Origin: JBCBSZ01 sp039185015
Lineage (GTDB): Bacteria > Actinomycetota > Acidimicrobiia > Acidimicrobiales > Poriferisodalaceae
Length of the DNA: 64,000 bases
NCBI GenBank assembly: GCA_039185015.1
Contig: JBCDAU010000010.1
Span: 87,765 to 151,764, forward strand
Direction of reading: 5' to 3'
Shown: piece after piece, positions 15,286 through 23,584 of the stretch
Position numbering within the stretch: the stretch's first letter is position 1
How the letters are laid out: every line of letters starts with the position of its first letter
Notes under the pieces: model-generated
What the model saw: only the letters and a program-made list of their open reading frames with translations
The model's database searches: none
Told to the model about the DNA's origin: nothing
Translations under genes and position numbers: made by a program

Positions 15286-17004
15286 ATGGTCGTGGCGATC
15301 GCCCGCGACCTCGTGCCCGCGGCCTACGCCGTGTTCGGCTCGACGGTCGCGCTCCTGGTCCTGGGGGTGACCGAGGCCGACGAGGCCTTCGCCGGCTTCG
15401 GGGCCAGCGCCCCGATCACCATCGCCGCCCTGTACGTGATCGCCGGGGCGATCGACAAGACCGGTGCGCTCCTGCCGGTGATCGACGTCGTGCTCGGTCC
15501 GGCCCGATCGGCGCGGCTGCGCCTCGCCCGGTTGGCGCTGCCGACCGGCGCGGCGTCCGCGTTCCTCGCCAACACGCCGATCGTGGCGATGCTCGTGCCA
15601 CCCGTCGGCGCGTGGGCGGACCGACGTGACGAGGCCCGCTCCAAGCTGCTGATCCCGCTGTCGTACGCCTCGATCCTCGGTGGCGTGGTCACCGTCATCG
15701 GCACCAGCACCAACCTCCTGGTCTCGTCGCTGCTCGAGGACGCGACCGGCGATCCGCTCGGCGTGTTCGAGATGAGCGCGATCGGCCTGCCGGTGGCGTT
15801 GGTGGGGCTCACGACGATCATCGCCCTCGGTCCCCTGACCATGCCCGACCGCCGTGCGCCGGCCACCGAGTCGGCCGACGCCCCCGACTACACCGTGTCG
15901 ATGCGGGTCGTCCCGGGCGGTGCGATCGACGGACTCACCGTCGAAGACGCCGGTCTGCGCCACCTGCAGGGCGTGTTCCTCGTCGAGCTCCGACGGGGTG
16001 ACGACGTGGTGGCCCCGGTCGCGCCGACCCAGCTGCTCCTGGGCGGCGACACGTTGACCTTCGTCGGCCGGGCGGCCGAGGTCGTCGACCTCCAGCGACT
16101 CCGGGGCCTCCAGAGCGCCGAGCTCGAACACGCGCTCGCTGTCGACGACGGCACCCACCGCTTCTTCGAATGCGTGATCGGGGTCGACTCCCCGCTCAAC
16201 GGCTCCACGCTGCGCGACATCGGCTTCCGCGGCCGCTACCAGGCCGCGGTCATCGCCGTGCACCGCGCCGGCCAACGCCTCGGCGGCAAGCTCGGCGACA
16301 TCGTCCTGCGGGGCGGCGACACGCTCGTCGTGCTCGCCGGCCCCGACTTCGGCGGCCGGATGCGCCAGCGGGGCGACTTCCTGTTGGTCGCCCGGCTCGG
16401 TGGGTCCTCGATCGCCGCCAGCCGCTGGGCCCCGGTGGCGCTCGGGGTCCTGATCGCCGTCGTCGCCCTCCCGGTGCTCGGCGTGATGAGCCTGTTGGAG
16501 ACGTCGCTGGTCGGGGCGCTCGCCCTCGTCGCCTCCCGGGTCCTCACGCCGGCCGAGGCCCGCGAGTCGGTCCAACTCGACGTCCTGGTCATGATCGGCG
16601 CGTCGTTCGGTCTGGGGGCGGCCGTCGCGCGCAGCGGGCTCGCCGAGCGACTGGCCGACGGTCTGGTCGACCTCACGGACGACCTCGGCGACCTGGGGGC
16701 CGTCCTCGGTCTGGTCGTGCTGACGCTGATCCTCACGGAGCTGGTCACGAACGCTGCGGCCGCGGTCATCGCGGTGCCGATCGCCCTCGACATGGCGGCG
16801 ACGACCGGACTCGATCCGCGCAGCCTCGTGATCGCGGTGGCGGTCGCGGCGTCCTGCTCGTTCCTGACCCCGATCGGCTACCAGACGAACACGATGGTCT
16901 ACGGTCCGGGTGGGTACCGCTACACCGACTACCTCCGCCTCGGCGCGCCCCTCACCGTCGTGACGGTGCTCACCGTCGCCGTCGCCACGACCGCTCTGGG
17001 GTGA
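15286..17004 (+). CDS. SLC13-family anion permease with TrkA-C (RCK_C) domains
   Basis: 572 residues from the ATG. N- and C-terminal membrane halves of the SLC13/CitT type (TNLLVSSLLEDATG with the SNT-like TSTN motif, and the second one in LTPIGYQTNTMVYGPGGYRYTDYL) flank two cytoplasmic TrkA-C domains at about residues 200-375. Such proteins carry sulfate, dicarboxylates or similar anions. Codons upstream of ATG 15286 (LTADEWITVAVLGA) look like the real N-terminus of this family and reach back to a CTG at 15244 that overlaps the previous TGA, so the true start may be CTG. Confidence 0.85.
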   Translation: MVVAIARDLVPAAYAVFGSTVALLVLGVTEADEAFAGFGASAPITIAALYVIAGAIDKTGALLPVIDVVLGPARSARLRLARLALPTGAASAFLANTPIVAMLVPPVGAWADRRDEARSKLLIPLSYASILGGVVTVIGTSTNLLVSSLLEDATGDPLGVFEMSAIGLPVALVGLTTIIALGPLTMPDRRAPATESADAPDYTVSMRVVPGGAIDGLTVEDAGLRHLQGVFLVELRRGDDVVAPVAPTQLLLGGDTLTFVGRAAEVVDLQRLRGLQSAELEHALAVDDGTHRFFECVIGVDSPLNGSTLRDIGFRGRYQAAVIAVHRAGQRLGGKLGDIVLRGGDTLVVLAGPDFGGRMRQRGDFLLVARLGGSSIAASRWAPVALGVLIAVVALPVLGVMSLLETSLVGALALVASRVLTPAEARESVQLDVLVMIGASFGLGAAVARSGLAERLADGLVDLTDDLGDLGAVLGLVVLTLILTELVTNAAAAVIAVPIALDMAATTGLDPRSLVIAVAVAASCSFLTPIGYQTNTMVYGPGGYRYTDYLRLGAPLTVVTVLTVAVATTALG

Positions 17005-17040
17005 GCTCGGGCTGTCTGCCGTATCTCCCCGCCCGGGCCA

Positions 17041-17063
17041 CGGCTCCGCCTCCGGCGGAGCCG
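17041..17063. terminator. Hairpin between convergent transporter and acetyltransferase genes
   Basis: A perfect 10-bp stem (CGGCTCCGCC with GGCGGAGCCG) and a 3-nt loop fill the gap just before the stop codon of the minus-strand acetyltransferase. Symmetrical and without T-run; likely serves both directions. Confidence 0.6.
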
Positions 17064-17669
17064 CTACTCGACGTGGGCGGCGAGCAACTCCGCGCCCCGC
17101 TCATCCCACTCCTCGGCGGTGATGGCGTAGCGAACGTGGTCCTCCCACACGCCGTTGATCAGCAGGTACCGCTGGGCGATGCCCTCGTCGCGGATGCCGA
17201 GCTTCTCGACCACCCGCCGGGACGACTTGTTGCGGGGGATGATCGAGATCTGGAGGCGGTGGAGCTTGGCGTCATCGAAGGCGAACTGCATGACCCGCAC
17301 CAGGCCCTCGGGCACGAAGCCCTGGCCGGCGTGGCTCTCGTCGATCCAGTAGCCCACGTGGGCGCTCATGAAGGCGGAGCGCAGCACGTTGTTGATGTTG
17401 ATCTCCCCGATGAACGAGCCGTCGTGGAGGAACAGACCGAACGCGTAGCCGGTGCCGAGCTGTCGCTCGCGCTCACGAGCGGCACAGCGAGAGGTGAAGG
17501 CGCTGTGGTCACGTACCGGATCGAGCGTGCCGACCGGGCGGAGCGGCTCCCACCGCTCGAGCCAGTCGCGGCTCCGGTCCCGCACCCGGCTCCACTGCTC
17601 CCAGTCGGAGCTGGCGAGTGGGCGCACGACCAGGCGACGCGTGATGAGCCGTGCCGGCCGGGTGCTCAC
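17064..17669 (-). CDS. GNAT-family N-acetyltransferase (RimJ/RimL-like)
   Basis: 201 residues. The acetyl-CoA-binding fold is seen in ININNVLRSAFMSAHVGYWI, HAGQGFVPEGLVRVMQFAFD (motif A, Q-x-x-G variant), HRLQISIIPRNKSSRRVVEKLG (motif B) and a C-terminal VWEDHVRYAITAEEW. This is the arrangement of ribosomal-protein alanine acetyltransferases and related enzymes; substrate not assignable. GTG 17669 overlaps the Ppx/GppA gene stop by 4 bp. Confidence 0.88.
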   Translation of the reverse strand: MSTRPARLITRRLVVRPLASSDWEQWSRVRDRSRDWLERWEPLRPVGTLDPVRDHSAFTSRCAARERERQLGTGYAFGLFLHDGSFIGEININNVLRSAFMSAHVGYWIDESHAGQGFVPEGLVRVMQFAFDDAKLHRLQISIIPRNKSSRRVVEKLGIRDEGIAQRYLLINGVWEDHVRYAITAEEWDERGAELLAAHVE

Positions 17670-18574
17670 GTCACCTCCAGAGCGGCGACAGCGCCGTCGA
17701 GCAGGTCGGCGTCGGACACGACGCACTCGTCGAAGCCGAACTTCCGCATCACACCGAGCAGGATGCAGCACCCGGCGACGATCACGTCGGCTCGATCGGG
17801 TAGCAGCCCCGGGTTGTGGATGCGGTCCTCCAACGCCTCGGTGGCCAGCGTGCGGAAGACATCCTCCGCCGCCTCCCGGGTGAGCACGAACCCGTGCACG
17901 CGGTCCCGGTCCCACTCGAGCAGGCCGATCTCGACCGCCGCCATCGTCGTGACGGTGCCGGCCACGCCGACGAGTCGTTCGGCGGCGCCGACGAGTGGCA
18001 CCTCGATGGCCACGTCGTCGAGGAACGCCTCGACGACCGACAGCATGGCCGACAGCTCCTCGGGGCGAGGCGGGTCGTACTCGACGTAGCGCTCGGTCAG
18101 TCGACGCGAGCCGATGTCGATCGATCGTCCACCCTCGAAGTGGCCGGCGCCGACGGCGAACTCGGTGCTCCCTCCGCCGATGTCGACGACCAACGTGGTC
18201 TCGGAGCCCCCGACCCCGGCGATCGCCCCTTCGAAGGAGAGCCGGGCCTCGTCGTCGCCGGACAACACCTCGGGCTCGACCCCGAAGAGCTCGACGATGG
18301 GTCCGAGCAGCTCGTCGGCGTTGTCGGCGTCGCGGGCTGCGGACGTGGCGAGCACGCGGGTCGCGGTGACGCCCTCCTCGACGCAACGGTCCCGGTAGTC
18401 GCCGAGGATGGTCAGCGCCATCGCGATGCCGTCCGGATCGAGGCGGCCGGTGCGATCGACCCCACGGCCGAGCTTGGTCACCTCGGCCCGCCGGAGCACG
18501 TCGACGCCGTCACGGCGGATCAACAGTCGGGCCGTGTTGGTCCCGCAATCGACGACGGCGACGGCGTCGCTCAT
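17666..18574 (-). CDS. Ppx/GppA-family exopolyphosphatase
   Basis: 302 residues in the actin-like ASKHA fold. Phosphate-binding loops DCGTNTARLLI and VDIGGGSTEFAVG and the metal-binding glutamate region (FEGAIAG) are intact. It lacks the C-terminal HD domain of E. coli Ppx, as usual in actinobacteria, which commonly carry two short paralogs. Cleaves polyphosphate or (p)ppGpp-related nucleotides. ATG overlaps the DUF501 stop (ATGA), an arrangement often found next to eno-ftsB, but those genes lie 17 kb away here. Confidence 0.9.
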   Translation of the reverse strand: MSDAVAVVDCGTNTARLLIRRDGVDVLRRAEVTKLGRGVDRTGRLDPDGIAMALTILGDYRDRCVEEGVTATRVLATSAARDADNADELLGPIVELFGVEPEVLSGDDEARLSFEGAIAGVGGSETTLVVDIGGGSTEFAVGAGHFEGGRSIDIGSRRLTERYVEYDPPRPEELSAMLSVVEAFLDDVAIEVPLVGAAERLVGVAGTVTTMAAVEIGLLEWDRDRVHGFVLTREAAEDVFRTLATEALEDRIHNPGLLPDRADVIVAGCCILLGVMRKFGFDECVVSDADLLDGAVAALEVT

Positions 18575-19065
18575 GACGGGACCGGACCGTCGACGATGTG
18601 GACGGTCCGGGTCTCACCCCGCTCGACGAGCGCGTCGTGGACCCAGCGACCGATCGGGTCGTCACCACCCCGGAGGTGGTTGGCGTAGTGGGCGTGGAGG
18701 CACTTCACGCCCCGCTCGGTACCGCCGACGCCTCCGGTCGGCCGCGGGCCGGTGTGGGCGGCGGGCAACTGCGCATCGCGCTCGACTGCGTAGGCGCGAT
18801 GGGTCGCCTCCAGCTCGTCAGGATCGACGGCCAGCTCGGAGGCACGCACCCCGCCCTCGCTCTCGAGGCGGCCGACGACCACGCGCTCGTGATCGCCGAC
18901 GAGCCAGTAGCGGGTCGGCATGGGCGTGCCGTCGTCGAGGAGCGGGGCGTTGCGGATGACGACCGGGTCGCCATCGATCGCCCTGACCACCACCGCGAAG
19001 GCACTGCGGGGTGCGCGGCCGAGCAGCTCCTCGACCCGCTCGCGGTCAGCGGGGGCACCTACCAC
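18571..19065 (-). CDS. DUF501 domain-containing protein
   Basis: 164 residues from GTG 19065. It has the conserved DUF501 core (PLLDDGTPMPTRYWLVG, then VKCLHAHYANHLRGGDDPIG), where the CLH.HYAN..AGG-like segment is the family hallmark. Function is unknown; in actinobacteria it usually sits between ftsB and ppx, and the DUF501-ppx pairing is kept here. An in-frame CTG at 19080 overlaps the TGA of the previous gene and would add five residues (LIPTS), so the start is uncertain. Confidence 0.85.
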   Translation of the reverse strand: MVGAPADRERVEELLGRAPRSAFAVVVRAIDGDPVVIRNAPLLDDGTPMPTRYWLVGDHERVVVGRLESEGGVRASELAVDPDELEATHRAYAVERDAQLPAAHTGPRPTGGVGGTERGVKCLHAHYANHLRGGDDPIGRWVHDALVERGETRTVHIVDGPVPS

Positions 19066-19076
19066 GGAGGTCGGGA

Positions 19077-19739
19077 TCAGCCCCTGCGCCGGCGAAGGAG
19101 GAAGAGCAGGACCAGGACGATGAGCGCGAGCGGTGCCATGCGCTTGGCGACCGGTGCGCCGGCGGTATCGAGCAGATCGACCGGCTCGACCTCGGGGCTG
19201 TCGATCTGGCGCGGACCGGACGACGCCGGTTCGCTCGACGCGGCGCTGGGTGCGGCGCCGTCCTCGGCCGCTGCGGCCTCGGCGGCGGGCGCCGAGTCGG
19301 CCAGGATCTTGGCCTCGAGGCAATCGACGAACTGCTCCAGGAGCTTCGTGCTGACGTCGGCCATGACGCCGCGGCCGAACTGGGCGACCTTGCCGGTGAC
19401 CTTCAGCTCGGTGGTGACGTCGACCTTGGTGCCATCGCCGTCGGGGGTGAGCTGGGCCACGACCTGGGCCGAGGCGTTGCCCTGACCACGGGTGTCACGA
19501 CCCGAGCCGTCGAGCACGGCCTTGTAGTTGGTGTCGTCCTTCTCGACGAAGGTGGCCGTGCCCTTGTACTGCGCGGTGATCGGACCGACCTTCACCTTGA
19601 CCTGGCCCTTGTACTCATCGCCATCGATCTCGGTGAGCTGAGCGCCGGGCAGGCAGGGAGCGATCAGCTCGACGTCGGTGAGGATCTCCCACGCACGCTC
19701 GACCGGGACGCCCACTCGGAACTCGTTGGTCAGCTCCAT
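19077..19739 (-). CDS. coxG: CoxG-like SRPBCC protein with C-terminal membrane anchor
   Basis: 220 residues. The first 150 form the CoxG/START-like domain (MELTNEFRVGVPVERAWEIL, LPGAQLTEIDGDEYKGQVKV, ending in LEQFVDCLEAKI). An alanine-rich linker follows, and then a C-terminal membrane segment with a basic tail (MAPLALIVLVLLFLLRRRRG). In Oligotropha CoxG recruits CO dehydrogenase to the membrane; the tail fits that role. The start overlaps the end of the cytidylyltransferase gene by 10 bp. Confidence 0.9.
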   Translation of the reverse strand: MELTNEFRVGVPVERAWEILTDVELIAPCLPGAQLTEIDGDEYKGQVKVKVGPITAQYKGTATFVEKDDTNYKAVLDGSGRDTRGQGNASAQVVAQLTPDGDGTKVDVTTELKVTGKVAQFGRGVMADVSTKLLEQFVDCLEAKILADSAPAAEAAAAEDGAAPSAASSEPASSGPRQIDSPEVEPVDLLDTAGAPVAKRMAPLALIVLVLLFLLRRRRG

Positions 19740-20290
19740 CGTCGGAGGTCCTCCTGTGTGTCGATGTCGTCCGGACTGCCGGGACACGCTACCCGCTCGA
19801 CCAAGTCGCGATGAAGTGTCAGCAGGTCACGGGCGCCCACGTCACCCTCGTCAGGGAGCTCCGGCCAGAGCGCTCTGGCGATGCGGACCGGGTTCCGGCG
19901 GCGACCGTCGTAGGTCGCGACGGCGAGGGGGCTCGCCGATGCGGCGACCCGGCGCCAGGCCTCCGCGGGCACGAACGGCTGGTCGCCGAGGCCGATGACG
20001 ACGGCGTCGACGCCGAGCTCGTCGGCCGCTCGCACGCCGGCAGCCACCGAGGTCGACTGGCCCTCGGCCCAGCGCTCGTTGTGCACGACCACGAGGTCGT
20101 CGCCGCCGAGCAACGACGACAGCTCGACCGCGCCGGTCACGACGATCGTGTGCTCCAACGCCGCCGCACGTACGGCGTCGAGCACGTGGGCGACGACTGG
20201 CTGTCCGGCGAGCGGCGCCAGCAGCTTGTGGGTCCGTCCGACGAACCGGCTGCCTCCGCCGGCGGCGAGCACGACGGCGGCCGTGCTCAT
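19730..20290 (-). CDS. mocA: MocA-like molybdenum cofactor cytidylyltransferase
   Basis: 186-residue nucleotidyltransferase with the signature LAAGGGSRFVGRTHKLLAPL (nucleotide-binding loop and lysine) and the metal-binding GLGDQPFV motif. MocA transfers CMP to molybdopterin, giving the MCD cofactor of CO/xanthine-dehydrogenase-type enzymes. Located between the XdhC and CoxG genes, which confirms the pathway. The two motifs do not by themselves separate MocA (CTP) from MobA (GTP). Confidence 0.88.
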   Translation of the reverse strand: MSTAAVVLAAGGGSRFVGRTHKLLAPLAGQPVVAHVLDAVRAAALEHTIVVTGAVELSSLLGGDDLVVVHNERWAEGQSTSVAAGVRAADELGVDAVVIGLGDQPFVPAEAWRRVAASASPLAVATYDGRRRNPVRIARALWPELPDEGDVGARDLLTLHRDLVERVACPGSPDDIDTQEDLRRWS

Positions 20291-20303
20291 CGGGAACCCC
20301 GAC

Positions 20304-21098
20304 TCATGCGTGGATGGGTCCCTCGCCGTCCTTGAGGCTCGGCGCGGCCCGGCCCGTGCGCAGAGCGATGATCTCGGCGCAGATCGACACCGCCGTCTCC
20401 TCCGGAGAGCGGGCGCCGATGTCGATGCCGATCGGGGCGAGGATGCGGGCCAGCTCGTCGTCGGTGACCCCCTCCTCCCGGAGGCGGTCGGACCGGGTGT
20501 CGTGGGTCTTGCGGCTGCCCATGGCGCCGATGTAGCCGACCCGGGTGCGCAGCGCCGAGGTGATGGCGGGCACGTCGAACTTGGCGTCGTGGGTCAGCAC
20601 GCACACGGCGTCGCGGGGACCGAGGTCGTCACCGACGCGCTCGAGGAGCCGGTTGGGCCAGTCGACCACGACCTCGTCGGCCATCGGGAACCGCTTCCTC
20701 GTGGCGAACACCTCGCGGGCGTCGCAGACCGTGACCCGGTAGCCGAGGAACTTGGCCTGCTCGGCGAGGGCGCGGGTGAAGTCGACCGCGCCGAAGATCA
20801 GCATCTGCGGCTTCGGTGCCCGCGACTCGATGAACACCGACACGTCGGCCTGTCGAGCCTCGCCCCTGGCGCCGTAGTGCCGGACCTCGGTGAGCCCCAT
20901 GTCGAGCTCGGCGAGGGCATCGCGGGAGACCACGCGGTCGAGGTCCTCGTTGCCGAGCGAGCCCATGATCGTGCCGTCGCGCTCGACGAGCAGCTTCGAG
21001 CCGGCGTCGGGACCGTCGATGACCGTGGCGAGAGCGACGGGCCGCTCCTCTCGGAGCGCGTCACGCCAGACCTCGTAGATCGACGGGGCGTCGCTCAC
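20304..21098 (-). CDS. XdhC-family molybdenum hydroxylase maturation protein (two-domain)
   Basis: 264 residues: an N-terminal XdhC/CoxI domain (PVALATVIDGPDAGSKLLV, GSLGNEDLD) and a C-terminal Rossmann domain (MLIFGAVDFTRALAEQAKFLG, VLTHDAKFD, YIGAMGSRKT). XdhC proteins hold the sulfurated molybdenum cofactor and insert it. The GTG overlaps the stop of the short XdhC-domain gene (GTGA). In the N-domain the position where family members often have GGCVE-like cysteines reads GSLGNED, whereas the neighbouring short protein keeps the cysteine, suggesting that the two work as a pair. Confidence 0.88.
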   Translation of the reverse strand: MSDAPSIYEVWRDALREERPVALATVIDGPDAGSKLLVERDGTIMGSLGNEDLDRVVSRDALAELDMGLTEVRHYGARGEARQADVSVFIESRAPKPQMLIFGAVDFTRALAEQAKFLGYRVTVCDAREVFATRKRFPMADEVVVDWPNRLLERVGDDLGPRDAVCVLTHDAKFDVPAITSALRTRVGYIGAMGSRKTHDTRSDRLREEGVTDDELARILAPIGIDIGARSPEETAVSICAEIIALRTGRAAPSLKDGEGPIHA

Positions 21099-21412
21099 CA
21101 GTCGAGCTCCTCGATGAACAGGTGGATCGTGCCGCCACAGGTGAGTCCGACCGCGAACGCCTCGTCGTCGCTGTAGCCGAAGGTGACCACACCGGCACCC
21201 CGCTGTCCGTCGAGGATCTGGAGGGCTTCGCCCACCACGGCACCCTCGACGCAGCCACCGGACACCGAGCCGGCGACCTCGCCCTCCTCGTTGACGGCCA
21301 TCGCGGCCCCGGGGTCACGGGGACCCGAGCCCTCGATGTCGACCACCCGGGCCACGGCGATGCGCTTGCCGCCACGACGCCAGCGCTCGATGTCGTCCAG
21401 GACCTCCAGCAT
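21095..21412 (-). CDS. Short XdhC/CoxI-domain protein
   Basis: 105 residues consisting only of the XdhC_CoxI N-terminal domain: AVARVVDIEGSGPRDPGAAM, then GSVSGGCVEGAVV with the conserved cysteine, and a second cysteine in LTCGGTIHLFIEE. Single-domain and two-domain XdhC proteins are commonly encoded side by side in cox clusters. Overlaps the next gene by 4 bp. Confidence 0.88.
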   Translation of the reverse strand: MLEVLDDIERWRRGGKRIAVARVVDIEGSGPRDPGAAMAVNEEGEVAGSVSGGCVEGAVVGEALQILDGQRGAGVVTFGYSDDEAFAVGLTCGGTIHLFIEELDW

Positions 21413-21422
21413 GGTTCCCTCC

Positions 21423-22544
21423 TCAGCGATCGATCAGGGCGGCCAGCTCCCGGATCGCGTCCAGCGAGTGGCCCTCCACGAAGTCATCAACATACGGGAG
21501 GGCCGCAGCCATCCCACGAGCGAGCGGTGCGTAGCCGGGCGTGTACTTGAGTGGGTTGACCCACACCACCCGAAACGCGACGCGCTGGAGCCGCGCCATC
21601 TGCTCGCCGAGCACCTCGGGCTCGCCGCGATCCCAGCCGTCGGAGAGCACGACGACGATCGCCCCCCTCGCCATGCCCCGTACGCCCCACTGGTCGTTGA
21701 ACTCGCGGATCGTGGCGCCGATGCGGGTACCACCGGACCAGTCCTCGACGGCCTCGGTCGCGGACCGGAACGCGGCGTCGGGATCGCGGGAGTTGAGCTC
21801 CCTGGTCACCCGGGTCAGCCGGGTCCCGAAGGTGAAGGCCTCCACCTGGGCGCGACCGGCGACGGCGACGTGGGCGAAGCGGAGGAGCGAGCGGGCGTAG
21901 TGCTCCATCGAGCCCGACACGTCGAGGAGCAGGACGATGCGGCGGGGACGCTCGTCGGGCGCGGTGAACAGGCGGCGCGCCGGATCGCCCCCGGTGCGCA
22001 TGGCCCGGCGCACCGTGCGCCGGAGATCGGGGCGGCCCCGTCGACGCTTGGTGGGTCGCTGCCGTCGGGCACGACGGCGGCTGGAGGCCACGCGGACCTG
22101 GGCGATCAGGCGCCGGATCTCCTCGAGCTCGGCATCGGTGCACTCGGCGAAGTCCTTGTGGGCGAGCACCTCGCTGGAGCTCCACCGCACCGCCAGCACG
22201 TCGCCGTCGTCGGCATCCTCCCCGGTGCCCTCCTCCGAGTCGTCGTCCTCGTCGTCGTCGAGGGCGAGGGTCAGCTCGAGCGGATCGTCCGGGCGCTCGA
22301 CGAGCTGCACGGCGGCATCCCAGAACGCGATGAACGCCCGGTCGTAGAAGGGCAGGTCCTCGGGGCGCCGGACGAGCGTCGATCGTCCGGCCCAGTAGAC
22401 GCCCTCGCGGTCGTCGAGCCCGACCTTGCCGAGTGCCTCGATGAAGGTCGTGACGGTGCCGACGGGGACGTCGAGCTCGGCGGACCGCAGCACGTGCGCG
22501 AACGCGACCCCGAGACGTTCGGGCTCGACGGTGGCCAGGCTCAC
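21423..22544 (-). CDS. coxE: CoxE-like VWA-domain protein
   Basis: 373 residues. C-terminal von Willebrand A domain with an intact MIDAS motif (LLLDVSGSMEHYA, a threonine in SGGTRIG, aspartate in VVLSDGWDRGEPE). The N-terminal half is helical with an acidic insert (DDDEDDDSEEGTGEDADD). With the MoxR ATPase it forms the AAA+/VWA pair (CoxD-CoxE) thought to mature the Mo-Cu centre. The start GTG 22544 (VSLATVEPERLG) is supported by a decayed second copy of the same start 68 bp upstream. Confidence 0.88.
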   Translation of the reverse strand: MSLATVEPERLGVAFAHVLRSAELDVPVGTVTTFIEALGKVGLDDREGVYWAGRSTLVRRPEDLPFYDRAFIAFWDAAVQLVERPDDPLELTLALDDDEDDDSEEGTGEDADDGDVLAVRWSSSEVLAHKDFAECTDAELEEIRRLIAQVRVASSRRRARRQRPTKRRRGRPDLRRTVRRAMRTGGDPARRLFTAPDERPRRIVLLLDVSGSMEHYARSLLRFAHVAVAGRAQVEAFTFGTRLTRVTRELNSRDPDAAFRSATEAVEDWSGGTRIGATIREFNDQWGVRGMARGAIVVVLSDGWDRGEPEVLGEQMARLQRVAFRVVWVNPLKYTPGYAPLARGMAAALPYVDDFVEGHSLDAIRELAALIDR

Positions 22545-22612
22545 GAGTCGGAGCCCGTCACGCACGCGACGTCGGCGCCCAGACGTTCCGGCTCGACGGT
22601 GGCAAGCGGCAC
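22541..22612 (-). pseudogene. Truncated duplicate of the coxE 5' end (23-codon reading frame)
   Basis: GTG at 22612 opens a 23-codon frame whose first twelve residues, VPLATVEPERLG, match the first twelve of the real gene (VSLATVEPERLG). The aligned codons differ mainly at third positions (CTT/CTG, CCG/CCC, CTG/CTC, GGC/GGG). The frame then diverges and stops at TGA 22543-22541, which overlaps the GTG of coxE (GTGA). Either a relic of a tandem duplication or a short upstream leader peptide coupled to coxE. Confidence 0.6.
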
Positions 22613-22622
22613 GACGAGCGCG

Positions 22623-23537
22623 TCAGGACGTGGCGGCGAGCGCCTGGGCGATGAGGCTCTGCGTGCCGTTGGTGGCGACCTTGTCGCGATCCTCCGCGTA
22701 CTTGACGACGGCGCCGAGGCTGGCCTCGACAGATGCGGCGTCGAGCTCGGCGCAGCCGAGGCGGCCGAGCGCGACGGCCCAGTCGATCGTCTCGGCGACC
22801 CCTGGCGGCTTGTAGAGCTCGAGCCCGCGCAGGCCGGCCACGGCGGCGGCGACCTGGCGGGCCAGCTTCTCCCCCACCTGCGGCGCGCGGCGGCGGACGA
22901 TCTGCACCTCGCGCTCGAAGTCGGGGTGCTCGACCCAGTGGTAGAGGCAGCGGCGCTTGAGCGCGTCGTGGACGTCGCGGGTCCGGTTGGACGTGACGAT
23001 CACGATCGGCGGCGTGTCCGTGCGGAAGGTCCCCAGCTCGGGCACCGTCACGGCGAAGTCGGAGAGCACCTCGAGGAGGAACGCCTCGAACTCGTCGTCG
23101 GCCCGGTCGACCTCGTCGATCAGCAGCACCGGGGGGACGCCGCTCGACGCCGTGGCGATGGCCTGGAGCAGAGGGCGCTTGATCAGGAATCGCTCGGAGT
23201 AGAGCTCGTCCTCCAGCTCGCTCGCCGCGGCGGTGCCGCCGGCCGCCTCGGCCGTTCGGAGGTGGAGCAGCTGGCGGGTGTAGTCCCACTCGTAGAGCGC
23301 CTGCGCGGCGTCGATGCCCTCGTAGCACTGCAGGCGGAGCAGGTCGCCGCCGGTCCAGCGGGAGAGCGCCCGGGCGACCTCGGTCTTGCCGACCCCGGGT
23401 TCGCCCTCCAGCAGCAGGGGTCGGCCGAGCTCGAGCGCCAGGAAGACGATGGTCGCCAGGCCCTCGTCGGTCAGGTAGTCCTGCGCCTCGAGTCCGGCCC
23501 GGACGTCGTCGACGGTGCGCTCCCCTGTGCCCTCCAT
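22623..23537 (-). CDS. coxD: MoxR-family AAA+ ATPase, CoxD-like
   Basis: 304 residues. Walker A (LLEGEPGVGKTEVA, about residues 42-55), Walker B (VLLIDEVDRADDEFEAFLLE), sensor 1 (IVIVTSNRTRDV) and the arginine-finger region (LKRRCLYHWVEHPD) are intact. CoxD-type MoxR ATPases act as chaperones with a VWA partner during sulfuration and copper insertion into CO dehydrogenase; the coxE-like partner follows directly. ATG 23537. Confidence 0.9.
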   Translation of the reverse strand: MEGTGERTVDDVRAGLEAQDYLTDEGLATIVFLALELGRPLLLEGEPGVGKTEVARALSRWTGGDLLRLQCYEGIDAAQALYEWDYTRQLLHLRTAEAAGGTAAASELEDELYSERFLIKRPLLQAIATASSGVPPVLLIDEVDRADDEFEAFLLEVLSDFAVTVPELGTFRTDTPPIVIVTSNRTRDVHDALKRRCLYHWVEHPDFEREVQIVRRRAPQVGEKLARQVAAAVAGLRGLELYKPPGVAETIDWAVALGRLGCAELDAASVEASLGAVVKYAEDRDKVATNGTQSLIAQALAATS

Positions 23538-23584
23538 GAGGCGGTCAGGCTAACGGCCCGGCGGTGGAGCGCCGTATTCGGGCG

